Part shown: piece by piece, positions 52,024 through 63,485 of the stretch
How the letters are laid out: each line of letters begins with the position of its first letter
Numbering within the stretch: the stretch's first letter is position 1
NCBI GenBank assembly: GCA_020310875.1
Contig: CM035433.1
Span: 111,793,806 to 111,857,805, forward strand
Length of the DNA: 64,000 nt
Origin: Ceratopteris richardii
Taxonomy: Eukaryota > Streptophyta > Polypodiopsida > Polypodiales > Pteridaceae
Reading direction: 5' to 3'
Notes under the pieces: generated by a model
Told to the model about the DNA's origin: nothing
Seen by the model: only the letters and a program-made list of their open reading frames with translations
The model's database searches: none
Translations under genes and position numbers: made by a program

Positions 52024-52294
52024 GGCCGGTGACTAAAAACCTTGATGTAGAAAATTGACTATATCTCAAAAAGTTGAACAGAACTCCCCAGACAAATCCT
52101 GCTAGACCTGTAGCAGACTCGAGATGCTTATACTGGCGAACAGAAACTGGTATATACCTTTGGCACAAAAAGACGAAATAGCCTGCACAAGCGCTACGAT
52201 AGTGGGTTCGGAGGCCGAAACAAGCTCATATCGTGCGAATCTGAGACTGCAAACGGAGGAGTGTCGATGGCGCCCTAGATGAAGCGACGACCTG

Positions 52295-52306
52295 CTCTGA
52301 TACCAA
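52295..52306 (-). other. C3 primer-binding site (tRNA-iMet)
   Basis: Minus-strand TGGTATCAGAGC followed by AGG, a perfect initiator-Met site, one base from the LTR. Confidence 0.9.
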
Positions 52307-52307
52307 T

Positions 52308-52537
52308 TGTTGGAGTTAGACGTCTGCGGAAGCACGCGAACAGCACAAGGAAGAAGAAGAAGCTTGGAGCACAGCACACAATACTGAATGTATTACTAGA
52401 GAATGTACAAAGATAAGTAACCCATTAGGGCAACAGGCGTATATACAAGCCGGAGGAAAAAAACCTCCTAAAGAGGGAAAAAAGTGCCCCGGCAGTCCTA
52501 GTGTGTTCACACACATCACTACCTAAATATATCAACA
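52308..52537 (-). repeat. C3 5' LTR
   Basis: 230 bp, TGTTGGAGTTAGACGTCTGC to AAATATATCAACA on the plus strand, followed by TACAT. Reverse complement of the C and C2 LTRs with few differences. Confidence 0.92.
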
Positions 52538-52542
52538 TACAT

Positions 52543-52674
52543 TAATAAGGGTATACAAAGATAAGTGGTCCTTTAGCTTAATGGAAATCTATACAAGTTG
52601 GGGGGCATGTAGAGAGAAAAATAAGTACCTCAACCTAAGTGTGCTAACATAAATCACTACCAAGGATGCTAACA
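52543..52674 (-). repeat. I 3' LTR, right piece
   Basis: Continues 48303-48370 after C3: TACAAAGATAAGTGG, CTATACAAGTTGGGGGGCA, GTGTGCTAACATAAATCACT and the end GCTAACA. It is followed by a polypurine-like AAATCACCTTGGGAGTGATG. Confidence 0.72.
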
Positions 52675-52739
52675 AATCACCTTGGGAGTGATGCCCTGAA
52701 TAAGGTATTGATGCTCATTTATAAGGAAGTTCCAAGCAA

Positions 52740-54545
52740 AGTGGATTAATGAGAATCCATAAAGTGAACAAGCCAAAAGCTTTGCAAAAAACTTTCTTAA
52801 TGCAAGCATGGAACTATTGGTTCCTCACAACTATCAATGACCCTCTTGGCCATCAATAAATATGGTGGCAAAAAAGATCTCAATAAACCCAAGTCATCCA
52901 TAGGGTGTACGAGCCACACATACTCAACTGTGGATATGAAAGCTACCCTATACTCATCCTCACAACTATAAGTTACCATAGTAGGCTATTTCTTGCTCAA
53001 CCAAGATATGCACGAGCCACCAAGCATGAAGCAAAATGACTTGTGGACACATGAGCATCACAATAGAAAACCCAATCTAAGTAAAACAAATGATCTAAAT
53101 CTAGTAATACTGATCTCCTTTTGGGATCAATATTTTTGGGTACTAGATAAGTAGTGAAAGATATTCTATATTGCATAGCAATCCTTGAAACTTGGGCTAT
53201 GCATAAATATGTTCATATGAGAGACAACAAACTGAATATAAAGCCAAATGATGCATACATAAACAAGGCATCCAAAAAGTTGTTCATAGAGACCAACATC
53301 AATTACATCTCTAGCATCGTGAAGAATCAATCATAAACTTGTCTCCATGGGAGTCTCAATGGGTTTGTAGTCTTCAAGGCCAAAATATTGCAATAGAGTG
53401 TCAAATTTTTTTTTTTGGAAAAAAGCAATGCCTCCATCAACTTGCTTAAATTTAATGCCCATATAATGATGCAAATGTTCCAAATTCAACATTTCAAAAG
53501 AGGCAGTGAATTTGCCTTAAACTAAAGAATATGGATCTCATTAGGATGAGTGAGCATCATGTCATTCACATGGATAAAAATGATAAGAATTACATCATCT
53601 ACATCCTTCACATACAAGGTTGTTTTAGTTTGATTGATCCAAAATCCATGTGTTAATAACTAGGCATGTATTTTCTCATATTAAGCACATGGTGATTGTT
53701 TTAATTGATACAATGCCTTATTTAACATGCACACCTTTTTTTGTATCCTTTTTGCACAAAACAATAAAGCTGAAGAATGTACACTTCTTCATGCAAGACC
53801 CCATCCAAAAATGCAGTTTTCATCTCCAACTAATTTATATTCCAACTACTATGAGCTTCAACCACGCAAGTTCTATGAGTAGTCATCATCTAACATGTAG
53901 AAACAAAGGTCTCATCAAAAGTAGTGCCTTTTTCTTGAGCATAAACATTAGTGACAAGCCTAGCCTTATAGTGATTAATACCAGCATCAGACTTTTACTT
54001 CAAATTATAGGCCCATTTAGCGCAAATGAGCTTCTTGATAGGAGGGAAGTCACATAAAGGAAAAGTACCATTATTCATAATAGCATAAATTTTGATTGTA
54101 TAGCAATCATTGAATTTTTTGAACTATGTACTTCATAAAAGGAAAAAGGTTCATTATCATCACAAAGGCTAGAGATAGCCATTGGATAGAAATCAAATGC
54201 AAATGAAACCATTCCAGTTCCTAAGCAAACACAAAAAAGCAAAGATGCACCAAACTTACTATCTCTCAAGGTTTACACCAACCATTTTGACATAGATTTT
54301 GCCTCATCAATACATTCTCTCGCATCAACAAAAGCATTATGAATATTTGCATGAAAAATGAAATGATTTGTATTCTTATTCAAAACCTATGTAGGCTGAA
54401 AAACTTGCCTCATTAGGAGATACATTTGGTTGCACAATAGTGAAAAGGGGCAACAAAGTGTTATATACATCCTTTCAGCTCATAGAAGCCTCCTTGATAC
54501 ATGAAACAAAATGATGCATCCTCCATAAAATAAGATCTCCTAATG
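52740..54545 (-). CDS. I RNase H, RT and linker, decayed (fossil)
   Basis: Minus-strand traces run in reverse of C3 order: RNase H near 52770-53060 (TYSCEDEYRVAFISTVEYVW), then RT around 53340-54060 (VKDVDDVILIIFIHVNDMML-like and the ALYQLKQSPCA-like region). The linker DSKFGASLLF, SSLCDDNEPFSFYEVHSSKN and YVEGCIILFHVS-like residues reach to about 54545. Each aligns with C-family sequence with many changes. Confidence 0.68.
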
Positions 54546-55190
54546 GTTGTTTTTTGACAATTGCATGGCTTTGGAGCTTAGGTGTATGAGGCCACCACAA
54601 CTAAGGCTTAGTGACAAGAGGAAAAACCACATTCTAAAATTGCATATATGTATGTTAGGGGCGAGTAGATTTTGAACGAGCTTGGGGTGACCATAATTTG
54701 GTGTAGATAATGACCTGAGCGACCATAACATGGTGGTGAATGGCATCCAAAAGGTGACCACAAATGTTGCCATGATGGGGAGGGCAAGCACAATCAGGTG
54801 GTGCATGGTGGGTGCAAGGTGCGACCACAAATTGTCATGGAGGATGCAGAGGGGAACACAAATTGAGGTTGCATTAGAGGCCTGCAAAGGGGTGACCACA
54901 AATTGAGCATCAAGGGCAACCACATAAATGAGCATCAAGAGCGACCACATACATGAGTGTCATAGGTTCCAAGGGTGACCAAAAGATGGTTGTCATGAGA
55001 AAAAGGGTGAGCATACTTTATGCTTGTAAGGGAGAGCTAGGCGACCACAAGCTGGGCATCCATCCTTTATAGTTGTAAGAAAGAGTTGTGATGACCACAA
55101 GCTGGGCATAAAAGTTGGCAAGGAGACCAGCCTTGAGTGCTACAAGGCATCAAAAGGGGGACCATATGCCCCTAGCACATCTATAGTCCT
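54546..55190. repeat. J terminal repeat, left copy
   Basis: Shares TTTGGAGCTTAGGTGTATG, TGACAAGAGG, GGTGACCATAA, TGAGTGTCATAGGTTCCAAG, TTGTAAGGGAGAG and CCATATGCC...CATCTATAG with 59742-60473. Within each copy, GGTGACCACAAATTG-like phrases recur as an internal degenerate repeat. Confidence 0.8.
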
Positions 55191-55514
55191 ATATACCCCC
55201 ACATCAAACCTTTGCACTACTCTCCATGCAAGCTTTTCATATCCCACTTATTTGCTTCAAATAAAGCACACTCTATTTCAACACAAATGAACTACATTAC
55301 AAAAATGAATTGATGGTTTATACAATGGTGTGATAATTTAGGTTTCGTGCTTCAACCAAAGTAAGTATCACCCTATAAATATTAATCAAGTCTTTTAACC
55401 CTTCAAGAAGCTTTTAACCCTTCAAGTCTTCAAGCTATACTACACTTTGAGGCAATACCTTCACTACTTTTTCCAACCCACTTGGGTTCTAGTTTAGTAG
55501 GTACTGGTGGGATT
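55191..55514. other. Unassigned part of J interior
   Basis: About 320 bp, nothing recognisable. Contains a short near-repeat AACCCTTCAAG[AT] at 55400-55430. Confidence 0.5.
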
Positions 55515-55706
55515 TGTATTGAAACAAAAGAAGAAACTCCTAATCTACTATTAATCGTACATTAATCAAACTAAGGAGGAACGAACAAAACATAAGAAAA
55601 CATGATGAATGGATTGAAATAGAAATGACTTACATATAATGCGCTATGAGCATGGAGACTCCATGAAGAGAGTGAGTGCACTCTTGCAAAGAGCTAGAGT
55701 GAATGT
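55515..55706 (-). repeat. K LTR-like repeat, left copy
   Basis: Shares about 190 bp with 57095-57285: TATTGAAA, CCTAATCTACTATTAATC, GTACATTAATCAAACT, AAACATGATGAATG, TTACATATAATGC and AGAGCTAGAGTGAATG. The similarity ends there. Confidence 0.72.
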
Positions 55707-57082
55707 TTACAACATGGGGTAGGTAGTGCTTTTGATCCATTTGCCACATTTAGTGTTGTTGTTGATGTAGTTTTCTTTGTGATCCATTGATGGGATCTTT
55801 GGTTGGGTCCTCTTCCTTCTTGTGGACTCCTTTGTTCTTTTGAGCTTCATGTTGTGGATGCCTTGATTCTCCTTTTAGCATACCTTTGGTTGCTATAGAA
55901 GTGTTTTTCTTCTCTTATGAGTGTGCATTGGGCTATGTAAAGCTTTTGATCTTCTTCTGTAGTTGCATTCACTTGAGCTTGGCCTTATAATTCATATGTT
56001 TGAAAGTGCACATGTCAAAGATTTATGCACCATGTGATACATAATGTGAGAGACTCTCTAGGGAAGGTCTTACCACATATATGTGGTAGTGTCTAGTCCC
56101 TTTACAAGTGACCATAATTATTACTAACAAATAAACCTTATGCTAGCTCAATAATGAAGCTAATCTAAACAAGGTTCATAAAGGGGATCAAGGTGTGAAC
56201 CCTTGTTAAGATTGAATTCGAAAAAAAAGAGTAAAATATCATCAAGAAAGCGGTCCTGTTCATGTGCATCCATCTTGAAATTGATGTGGTGCTATTTTTC
56301 CATGGGATCTGATGCCTCTATTAGTTGAATAGTGAAGAGATAGATACCAAGTATATGAAGTTCCCCAAGATGGGTGCCTCTACCTTACGAGGTCAGGTGT
56401 GTGTGTCTTTCCAAGTCATTGTACTCGAAAAAAAAACATGGACTCACTTAGCTTTTGGTCTTTCTTGGAGAGCGAAAGCGACGATGTCTGTTTCCAAATA
56501 TGGCAATACAGCTTGAAAGACATTGATTATAGATACGTAGTATGTGGCACCATAGCTCACGTTTTCTCGTGCAAATATCCACACTGCAGCAAGAAAAAGG
56601 AAAAACTCTCCAACGTTTTTTGCATACTGAGACTCCACCACCATAGCATACTAGAATGCCTTAACTTAAGCTTCGCAAGGCTCACATATAAGATGCTCCA
56701 TTTTGATACATTGAAACTACCATGGAACTTCAAATGCTCTACTTGTGTGAAACTACTGAGTTGAAATGCAGTGTTGAGAAACACTTTTATTTTGATGTGA
56801 GTGCTTACAAGCACTTCTTATCGAGAGAGATAATGCTTAGCAAAAAATCTAAAATCAAAGATGCAAGAGTAACAAATAAAACGATGATATAGATCATGCT
56901 TCAAGATGAAGGTTAGGAGGGAAAAGAAGAGTAGCATTAGTGCTTATAAGCACTTTTATTATAAGATTGAAATATGGGAGGGAGGGAGGGATTAAGAGAG
57001 TATGAGGCTAAACAACAATGTTGATGAGGAAGATAATAAAAATTGAACTTAAGAAGTTGGAACCCTAAAAAGTATAACCTAT
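55707..57082. other. K interior or J interior, no recognised gene
   Basis: 1.4 kb with open frames on both strands around 56325-56764, of which none matches a family I know. Cysteine-rich (CSKYPHCSKKK-like) and hydrophobic readings overlap one another, so at most one is real. A conserved-looking GAAGATGAAGGTT...GAGGG region near 56900 is simple sequence. Confidence 0.45.
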
Positions 57083-57094
57083 GCTCTGATACCA
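57083..57094 (-). other. K primer-binding site (tRNA-iMet)
   Basis: Minus-strand TGGTATCAGAGC, a perfect initiator-Met site, directly abutting the right K repeat. It marks the right K repeat as a 5' LTR of a minus-strand LTR element. Confidence 0.82.
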
Positions 57095-57285
57095 TATTGA
57101 AATGAAAGAAGAAATTCCTAATCTACTATTAATCATACATTAATCAAACTCAGGAGGAAGGAACAAAAGATAACAAAACATGATGAATGAATTGAAATAG
57201 AAATAACTTACATATAATGCTCTATTAGCATGGAGACTATATGAAGAGAGCGAGGGCACTCTTGCCAAGAGCTAGAGTGAATGGC
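57095..57285 (-). repeat. K LTR-like repeat, right copy
   Basis: Partner of 55515-55706, next to a perfect PBS. The LTR may extend further right (an unrecognised 120-residue minus-strand frame spans 57272-57634), but there is no second copy to define its end. Confidence 0.7.
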
Positions 57286-57639
57286 TTGTGTGGAGTGAAG
57301 TGAGACCCTCCTTATATGGAGTTGAGGGCAAATCTCCTTGCATGTGCGATATATGTTCTTGCATGAGAATGAATGTGGACTTGGACAAAAGGTGGAGCAT
57401 GGAACTCTCAACAATTTTATGTACCAAAATCAAGTATCCCTCCTTCACATTATTTGTTCTCAGATGCTTGTCAAGGACTCTTTTCTTATCTTCTTTCTTA
57501 GTATATAGCCTTCTCATTGTTGTCGCCTTGCATTCTTCAAATGTTGTTAGAATTCTTATATGAGGTTTAATTTTAGAAGATCTTCCTTCCATTTCTTTCC
57601 CTTCTTCTAGTTTGTTATGCCTAGATTGCTCCAATCAAA

Positions 57640-58030
57640 TCTTACGGCCAAGAGATTTGGTGGTCTAGGGAAAGCTCTCGTAGTAGACCAATCAAGACTT
57701 GGTTGGAGCTTTCAGCCTATCCATTAGCACTGCGGTAGTAGGCTCTTGTAATAGACCTTGTACCTATCAAAAATGGTTTACAATAGGTGATTTACATAGT
57801 GAGTGCTCCTATCACTAGTGACTTCAAGTGGGAACCCAAACTCTAAAAACATATGTTTATACATGAAATTAGTCATAGTTAATGCACTGGAATCCAAAGT
57901 ATCTTTGGCCTCTACCCACTTGGTTTAGCAGGCAGCCATCAAAACGTACTTTTTATTGCCAGGTTGATCTACTAGGATGATGGAACTAATGAAATTAAGA
58001 CGCCATTGCTCAAACAATTGCTATCTAGTT
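57640..58030 (-). CDS. J integrase trace (fossil)
   Basis: Minus-strand residues FGFPLEVTSDRST, close to the gypsy integrase motif [YF]G.P..I.SDRGT, together with neighbouring KYVLMAACYTKWVEAK-like residues, identify an integrase core. Heavily decayed. Confidence 0.6.
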
Positions 58031-58701
58031 GAGATCACTAGGAGTTGAAAATTTTTTGAGATCACTAGGAGTTGAAATTAGCATAGATGAGGACACCATA
58101 ACCCTTTATAATTTTTTGTGTGCCAATTCCTCTCCCTTGTGTGTGTAGCTTTAAGCAAGAGGCTTACCTCATTGTGTGTAGCTTCAAGCAAGAGGCTTAC
58201 TTATGGATAAACACATCTACATAGAATATCATATGGACAATACTTATATAACTTGTCATTTATGAGTGAAAATGATTTATCTTCAAACGTCAACTTCCTT
58301 TTGTCTAATGAATTCATGGTGGGAGGAAATCCTCCTAAAGTGAGAAATTGCGCTATCTCTTCATATCAGCAAATTGAGAAGCAACAAGAAAAAGGTTGCT
58401 TTCTATAGGCTCATCAACTTCAAACCTATCTTCATGCACTCATTAAGATCTCCCTCAGATTTCCCAAGTGTTGGTGAAAATCTTGTTCCATGGCTTTTTC
58501 TCCTCGATTTGGGAATATGAAAAAATAATCCATGTTAATGTGCAAAATTGTTTTTAGCCATTTGCGAAGTATCAAGTACATCACTCGATTAAATTATGTA
58601 CACACATTTTTGAGGCCAAACCATATGTGAGTGTAGACATGGGAGCCCCATGGAGTAATGAAAGTGGTCTTGTGCTTATCCTCTTGATAGATGAGGATTC
58701 A

Positions 58702-58908
58702 TTAGTAGCTTTCGAATCCATCTACAAAATTGTCCAGGGTATGTTGGGCTAATTCTTCCAAAACTTGTTCAATAAAGAGTTGTTGGAAGCCATCTTGAAC
58801 ACTTGCTTTATTTAAGGCACGGAAATCAACATACATTCTTATCTTTCCACTCTTCTTCCTTAGCCTTGTAACATGCATGTGTAGATAGTCATTCTCCACA
58901 AATGCCAC
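58702..58908 (-). CDS. J reverse transcriptase trace (fossil)
   Basis: The peptide KSGKIRMYVDFRALNKASVQ matches the gypsy RT block KKNGKIR.CVDFRDLNKA of Tat/Athila-type plant elements. It is followed by VLEELAQHTLDNFVDGFESY, the F.DG.SGY block. Order with the integrase at 57640 fits a minus-strand gypsy pol. Confidence 0.75.
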   Translation of the reverse strand: MAFVENDYLHMHVTRLRKKSGKIRMYVDFRALNKASVQDGFQQLFIEQVLEELAQHTLDNFVDGFESY

Positions 58909-59741
58909 ACTCCTTAAGAGGGTGTTTGCCTTAGGGAAGTATACCCTATAACATGCCCGTGTATAGAGTCACATTCCAGAAATGCCACACCCCTTAAGAG
59001 GGTGTAGGTAGTGTGAAGATCACAATGAGAGTTCACAAAGATTTACACAACTCACAATATACTAAATTCCATAACGCACCAAAATAGAAAATACATGTTT
59101 GTTGATGATGGAATACACACAAATTGAATAGTGTTAGACCATTGATTTTACTATAACTCATCTACCCTTGAGATTACCTACTCAGTCACTCTTGCAAGCA
59201 TGGATCCCTTCTATCAGTCACTCTTACTAGCACACTATGCCAATTAGAACGAAAGGTTGCAAGAGGACAACATTAGACATAAAAAATGTAGTCTCAACAC
59301 TTGTTTGGAACTACTCAATAAACTAGTCAACTTGGCTATAGTCTATCTCAAAATGCAAAAAAAACATAGCAAGGCTAGCCCACACACACTATTTAAGTAG
59401 CCTAGTCACATAGGAACAACCAAGTTACAAGGGGATATAGTCCTACAATATAGCACAATTGCTCTTCTAAAACAATAAATAGAGCAATAATGCTCTAAAT
59501 ACTACACACACAATGAAAACATGATTAAAAAAATTACTCTCAATGAGTGTTGAGCAGCTACTTATATAGATACCAAAAGACCGTATGAGAGGCTCTACAT
59601 GATCAGAGATAGTCTTTGGAGGAGATCAAAGTGCCTGGTAACATAGGTTGCACACCACATAATGGCCTTGAAGGAGGCAAATGAGAAGATGGTGGGCCAC
59701 TACCCTTGGCACAGTTACTACTTTTGGACTTACTTCCTACC
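58909..59741. other. J interior, right part, unassigned
   Basis: About 830 bp with no recognised domain. It contains a short direct repeat of CCTTAAGAGGGTGT at about 58911 and 58992. Gag would be expected here for a minus-strand gypsy element but is not recognisable. Confidence 0.45.
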
Positions 59742-60473
59742 AATTGTTTTCTCAAAGTTGCATGAATTTGGAGCTTAGGTGTATGGGGTAGCCACAACTT
59801 ATGTTGAGTGACAAGAGGGGTAAAGTTTCACATATGATGCTAGGGGAAAACACGTTCTAGATGAGGCCATGAGTGGCCATAATTTCATGTAGATATTGAT
59901 CGAGGTGACCATAAACTAGTGGTGTATGGCATCCAAGAGGCAACACAAACGTTTGCATGATGAGGAGGGATGACTACAAATAGGTGATGCATAACGGGTG
60001 CAAGGGGTGACCACAAATTATCTTGGAGGGTGAAAAGGGCAACCAAAAATTTGGGTTTCATCATGGGCCTACAAATGGGCAACCACAAATTGAGCATTAA
60101 GCATGCCCATATATATGAGCATCAAGGATGACCACATATATGAGTGTCATAGGTTCCAAGGGTGACCACAAGATGGATGTCAACAAAAAAAGGGTGATAA
60201 TCGTTTATGTTTGTAAGGGAGAGATGGAGAGATCACAAGCTCCGCATCTATTCTTTATACTTGTAAGGGAGAGTTGGGTTAACCACAAGCTAGGCATCAA
60301 ACTTGGCAAGGACACCACACATCCTGCCAAGAGTCACTTGGGGCAATCATCACTTGGAACATGAGGGTGCAAGAGGGGTACTATACAGTGTTGGTGCAAC
60401 GGAAGTTGGGGACCACACTTGAATGCCTCAAGGCATAAAAAGGCAACCATATGCCTCAAACGCATCTATAGCT
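59742..60473. repeat. J terminal repeat, right copy
   Basis: Partner of 54546-55190. Same order of GTGACCACAA-type phrases. Immediately right of it, old copia I gag resumes near 60490. Confidence 0.8.
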
Positions 60474-60489
60474 AGACTTTAGCCCATTG

Positions 60490-60960
60490 AGAACAATCTA
60501 CACAATTGAACTATCTAGAGAAAGTTCATGTGCAACAATTAACTGCTCTTTCAAATGTTTGATCTTTGTAAGATAGTCATTCATAGAATCTCCTTTATTC
60601 ATATGTCCAATCTCCAATTTTTTTGAGAGATAAACAGCACAAACCACATTTCTTGCTAGATATAGTATGATAGGAGTGTATCAAGCATCCTTTGTTGTTT
60701 TATATGAGAAAATATGAGGGGTAATAACACACTTGAAAAAGGCATGTGCCTATGCATCTTTGCAATCCCATTGAGGTCGCTCTACAATGGCTAGGGGTGT
60801 ACTTGAAATAGTCAAAATTGGAGCTGCAAGAGAACTCAAAATGGGAACTACACCATAACTCAAAGTTGTATTATCCTCAATGTCACCCCTATGAGCTACA
60901 TTTTGAGAATTTATAGCTATGAAGGCACACATTTGAATAGCCTACACAATATTTTAAAAT
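60490..60960 (-). CDS. I gag, decayed (fossil)
   Basis: Minus-strand residues match C-family Gag (compare 51450-51780): a KIKHLKEQLI-like block near 60570-60540, KEDAWYTPIIL-like residues near 60690, QRDCKDAQAHAFF near 60770, then the variable N-terminal linker (IVERPQWDCKDA). Diverged and broken. Confidence 0.65.
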
Positions 60961-61400
60961 CAATAGATGGCGCATCATATAAGCCCCGTAGTGGCTAGTT
61001 CAAACTATCTAAGTTATCCTGAAAAACCACCATGCAAATACATCATTGTTCTCAACATGGCCATCAACTATACCTTGGTGCAAAATTTTGAATTTTTCAT
61101 CAAAATGCTGATTAGAATTATCCAATGGATCTCAGTAGAACTTCAAAAAACTTCAAGATGCTTGGATTCATGAACAAAACCATAACAAAAGACTAATAAG
61201 AAAGGAAAAAATTGCTTGCATGATGTGTTTAGAGGATGAAATGAGATTGGCTCAATTTTTAAACTGCAAAAAATTCTCATGGGTAGTTTTGAAGTGAATC
61301 CCACCTTGAATTTACCCACCAAATTTTGTAGCAATCTAAGAAAATGAGAGGGGTGTGCTATGATGCACCTCAAGAAACAAGGAGCGGATCTAATATCTAT
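60961..61400 (-). other. I gag start and leader region
   Basis: Corresponds in position to the Gag N-terminus and leader of C3 (51900-52300). Includes minus-strand residues resembling LDSLNYPLRGLYDAP and the downstream leader. The PBS position at about 61385-61400 is too degraded to score. Confidence 0.5.
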
Positions 61401-61609
61401 TGTTAGAGTTTGGGCATTGGGAATGAAATAAAAATCAAGAGGAGGAAGAAGAAGAAGATTATGAGCACAACATGGAGTGTACTATTGCATGTAGAATATA
61501 AAAGTATAAGGGGTTAAGGGCATATATACAAGTTAGGGAAAAAACCTCCTAAAGAGGGGAAAGTGCCTAACCACTTCTAAGTGTGTTCACACATCATTAC
61601 ATAACAACA
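61401..61609 (-). repeat. I 5' LTR-like sequence
   Basis: Reverse-strand C-family LTR in diverged form: TGTTAGAGTTTGGGC start, GAGCACAACA, ATACAAGTTAGGG, AAAACCTCCTAAAGAGGGG and TAAGTGTGTTCACACATCAT. It ends near ATAACAACA. Confidence 0.75.
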
Positions 61610-62860
61610 GAGCCAAGTCTTATAGTTCTACTTTCTAGTTCCTTGAAGTTATAAATTTGAGAGGAGGTAATATGTCTCATTCCCTATTTAGAAAAATCAT
61701 TAACAAATTTCTTCATTAATTGATTTATCTACTATAACAATGCAAACTTCTTTCCAAACATTTCAAATTAGGTATTCATGTTATTTGGCTCTCAATGCTC
61801 ATTTTCACTCAACAACATGATCATAGGAATTGTTTATGATATTATAGTGGGTTTTCATAAATTTAACCATTTGAGTTTTCCTAAGACAAGTCACAAATTT
61901 TAGAGATCATGGTACATATAGAAAGTGTTTATACATCTTTCATAACTGAAATATTTGGTTCGTCATGTTGCTCTTTTTATGTTTTTGAAGAAAAGCCTAC
62001 ATATCTTTCTTGTCCCCCATGTAATTCACTTGACATTTCTTGTTTTGAAATAAGGGATGTCCCTAATATTAGTTTCTTGTCTAATATTTGTCTTTTGAAA
62101 CTCATATTAGTGGAAATCCTTCCACATCTGATGATAATTTTACTAAAATCAATGATAAGGGAAAAATGCTAAAACAATCTCTTTGATATTCGGTCTCTAT
62201 ACAAATATATCAAGTTACTATCTTGGAAAATTAGGATTTGTCACAATGTGAGCCAATATTGATTTTCCCCTAAGAGAAGTAGAAACCTCCAATGACTCTT
62301 TGATAATTGGCTCTTGGTTTTTAGTTATGGCCTCTCCAAATTCATTGATTTAATTGGACTAGTTAGTAAGAATGTAAATTCCCCATAATATTTATTGTGT
62401 TTGTGTTTCATAATTGAACTAGGAAAGGAGTTGTATAATAGTTACTTTACAGAAAGACTATGTTGCTCTTCAATTTTTCCAAATACAAAGAGCTTCGATG
62501 TTAATCTTATATTTAAATTAAAGTAAAATATAGTTTTTCTCCTTTTTATATGTTCGTCATTGACCACAATGCTATGCAATATATCCTCCAAACTAGACAT
62601 GATATCAAAATCACTCTCAGAATCACTATATCCATACTGGTTGGTTGCTCGTATGCTCTATTTTAGTCACACCTTACATTGAGGTGACATGACTTCTCTT
62701 GACTCTCATCTAATGAGATATCAAGCTCAACATGTGATGAATGATTATGACACATACAACGTTTCATTTCTCTTACATGTATAATGATTATGTTAATATT
62801 TGTCACAAATACTTTCAGTCTATTAAGAGTGATGGTAGATTTTCTTCTTGCCAACCCACT
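61610..62860. other. Unassigned AT-rich spacer
   Basis: About 1.25 kb. A plus-strand frame at 61909-62172 is cysteine-containing (SCPPCNSLDISCFE) but unrecognised. The copia integrase-like echo SCCSFYVF..KPTYLSC is too weak to call. No RNA gene is visible. Confidence 0.45.
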
Positions 62861-63074
62861 CATTCACGAACATTAGGGTTTTTCTTATGTACTACTCTTG
62901 ATATATTGTATTGGCCATATTGTTGTATTGTTGTATTATTTCATTCTTGTACATTCTCTTTACGTAACAGAAGAAGTAAAAGAAGATAATTCCTCCTTGC
63001 CTCTATGTGTGCTCCTCTCCTTGTAGGTGAGAATGTGTGATAGAGGTCTCTTCCTTATCTCCTTTCTCTTGACA
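62861..63074 (+). repeat. L 5' LTR, 3' end (start undetermined)
   Basis: Sequence before a PBS ends TCTCTTGACA, with TGTTGTATTGTTGTATTATT and CATTCTTGTACATTCTCTTT, typical of R/U5 regions of copia LTRs. Only one copy is in the window, so the LTR start cannot be set; 62861 is a guess. Confidence 0.45.
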
Positions 63075-63087
63075 TGGTATCATAGCC
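63075..63087 (+). other. L primer-binding site (tRNA-iMet)
   Basis: TGGTATCATAGCC, one mismatch to the common TGGTATCAGAGCC plant copia primer-binding site, directly following a CA-ended LTR. Confidence 0.8.
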
Positions 63088-63485
63088 AATGTGGTTGTAG
63101 AGTGGTCGTGAAGAAGGCCGACAACAATGAGTCCATGTGAATGCATGGAGAATGTGCACTTCAAAAATGATCTCAGATTGCTAGAAAACTTGGTGTGGAG
63201 GTAGAAGGAGCCTAATTATTTCTGTGATTTATCCCTTTACGATTACTTGTTTTGCTCAGATTTTTGTTTCAAACCCATTTTGACCTCTATTTTGAGCTCA
63301 AAAGATGGGGCCCATGGAATTCTGTGACTTCAAATATTAAGATCAAGAATTTCAAGCAATTTTGTGTACTGTTGATACACAAAAACAATAATTTTCTGAA
63401 ATCAAGTTGTCAACTCATTGTGTGACAATATTCAAGCAGTAATATTCCTTCTAGTGTTTTCGTTGTATTGTAATTTTCTACAAAA

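Larger units (their letters stand above)
48371..52537 (-). mobile_element. Copia element C3 (C family), rearranged
   Basis: Minus-strand C-family copia with a perfect target duplication TACAT (48366-48370; 52538-52542), inserted in the LTR of I. The right (5') LTR is full length (52308-52537) with a perfect PBS. The left LTR is shortened (48371-48506). The shared LTR part differs at about four of 126 positions, so it is young. Gag to RT entry is present, the RT core is not, and the 3' end of the element is present twice in opposite orientations. About ten breaks in the coding body. Confidence 0.9.
54546..60475 (-). mobile_element. Old gypsy element J, inferred (with K inside)
   Basis: Two long direct repeats (54546-55190; 59742-60473) that look like LTRs bound a region holding gypsy RT (58702-58908) and integrase traces (57640-58030) on the minus strand. 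It lies within old copia I. Repeat identity is roughly 75-80% by eye, so J is old. No clean target duplication or PBS is seen, so the boundaries are approximate. Thoroughly broken. Confidence 0.55.
48303..61609 (-). mobile_element. Ancient copia I, container of C3 and J
   Basis: A degenerate C-family relative in minus orientation. Its 3' LTR is at 48303-48370 plus 52543-52674 (split by C3), RNase H and RT at 52740-54060, the integrase-RT linker to 54545, gag at 60490-60960 and 5' LTR-like sequence at 61401-61609. Protease and integrase core are missing, and gypsy debris J occupies the middle. No target duplication is visible, so the left and right halves are joined by order and similarity only. 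Heavily broken and old. Confidence 0.6.

Noticed and set aside
53650-54057. 135-residue plus-strand frame
   Set aside because: Mirror of the decayed minus-strand RT of copia I; C-family copies show matching shadow frames (e.g. opposite 17051-17365).
57208-57634. 120-residue minus-strand frame (basic, Lys/Glu-rich start)
   Set aside because: No recognised domain, overlaps the K LTR-like repeat, and has a competing frame on the other strand.
61909-62172. 87-residue plus-strand frame with several cysteines
   Set aside because: Weak resemblance to a copia integrase C-terminal echo only; composition and context insufficient to call.
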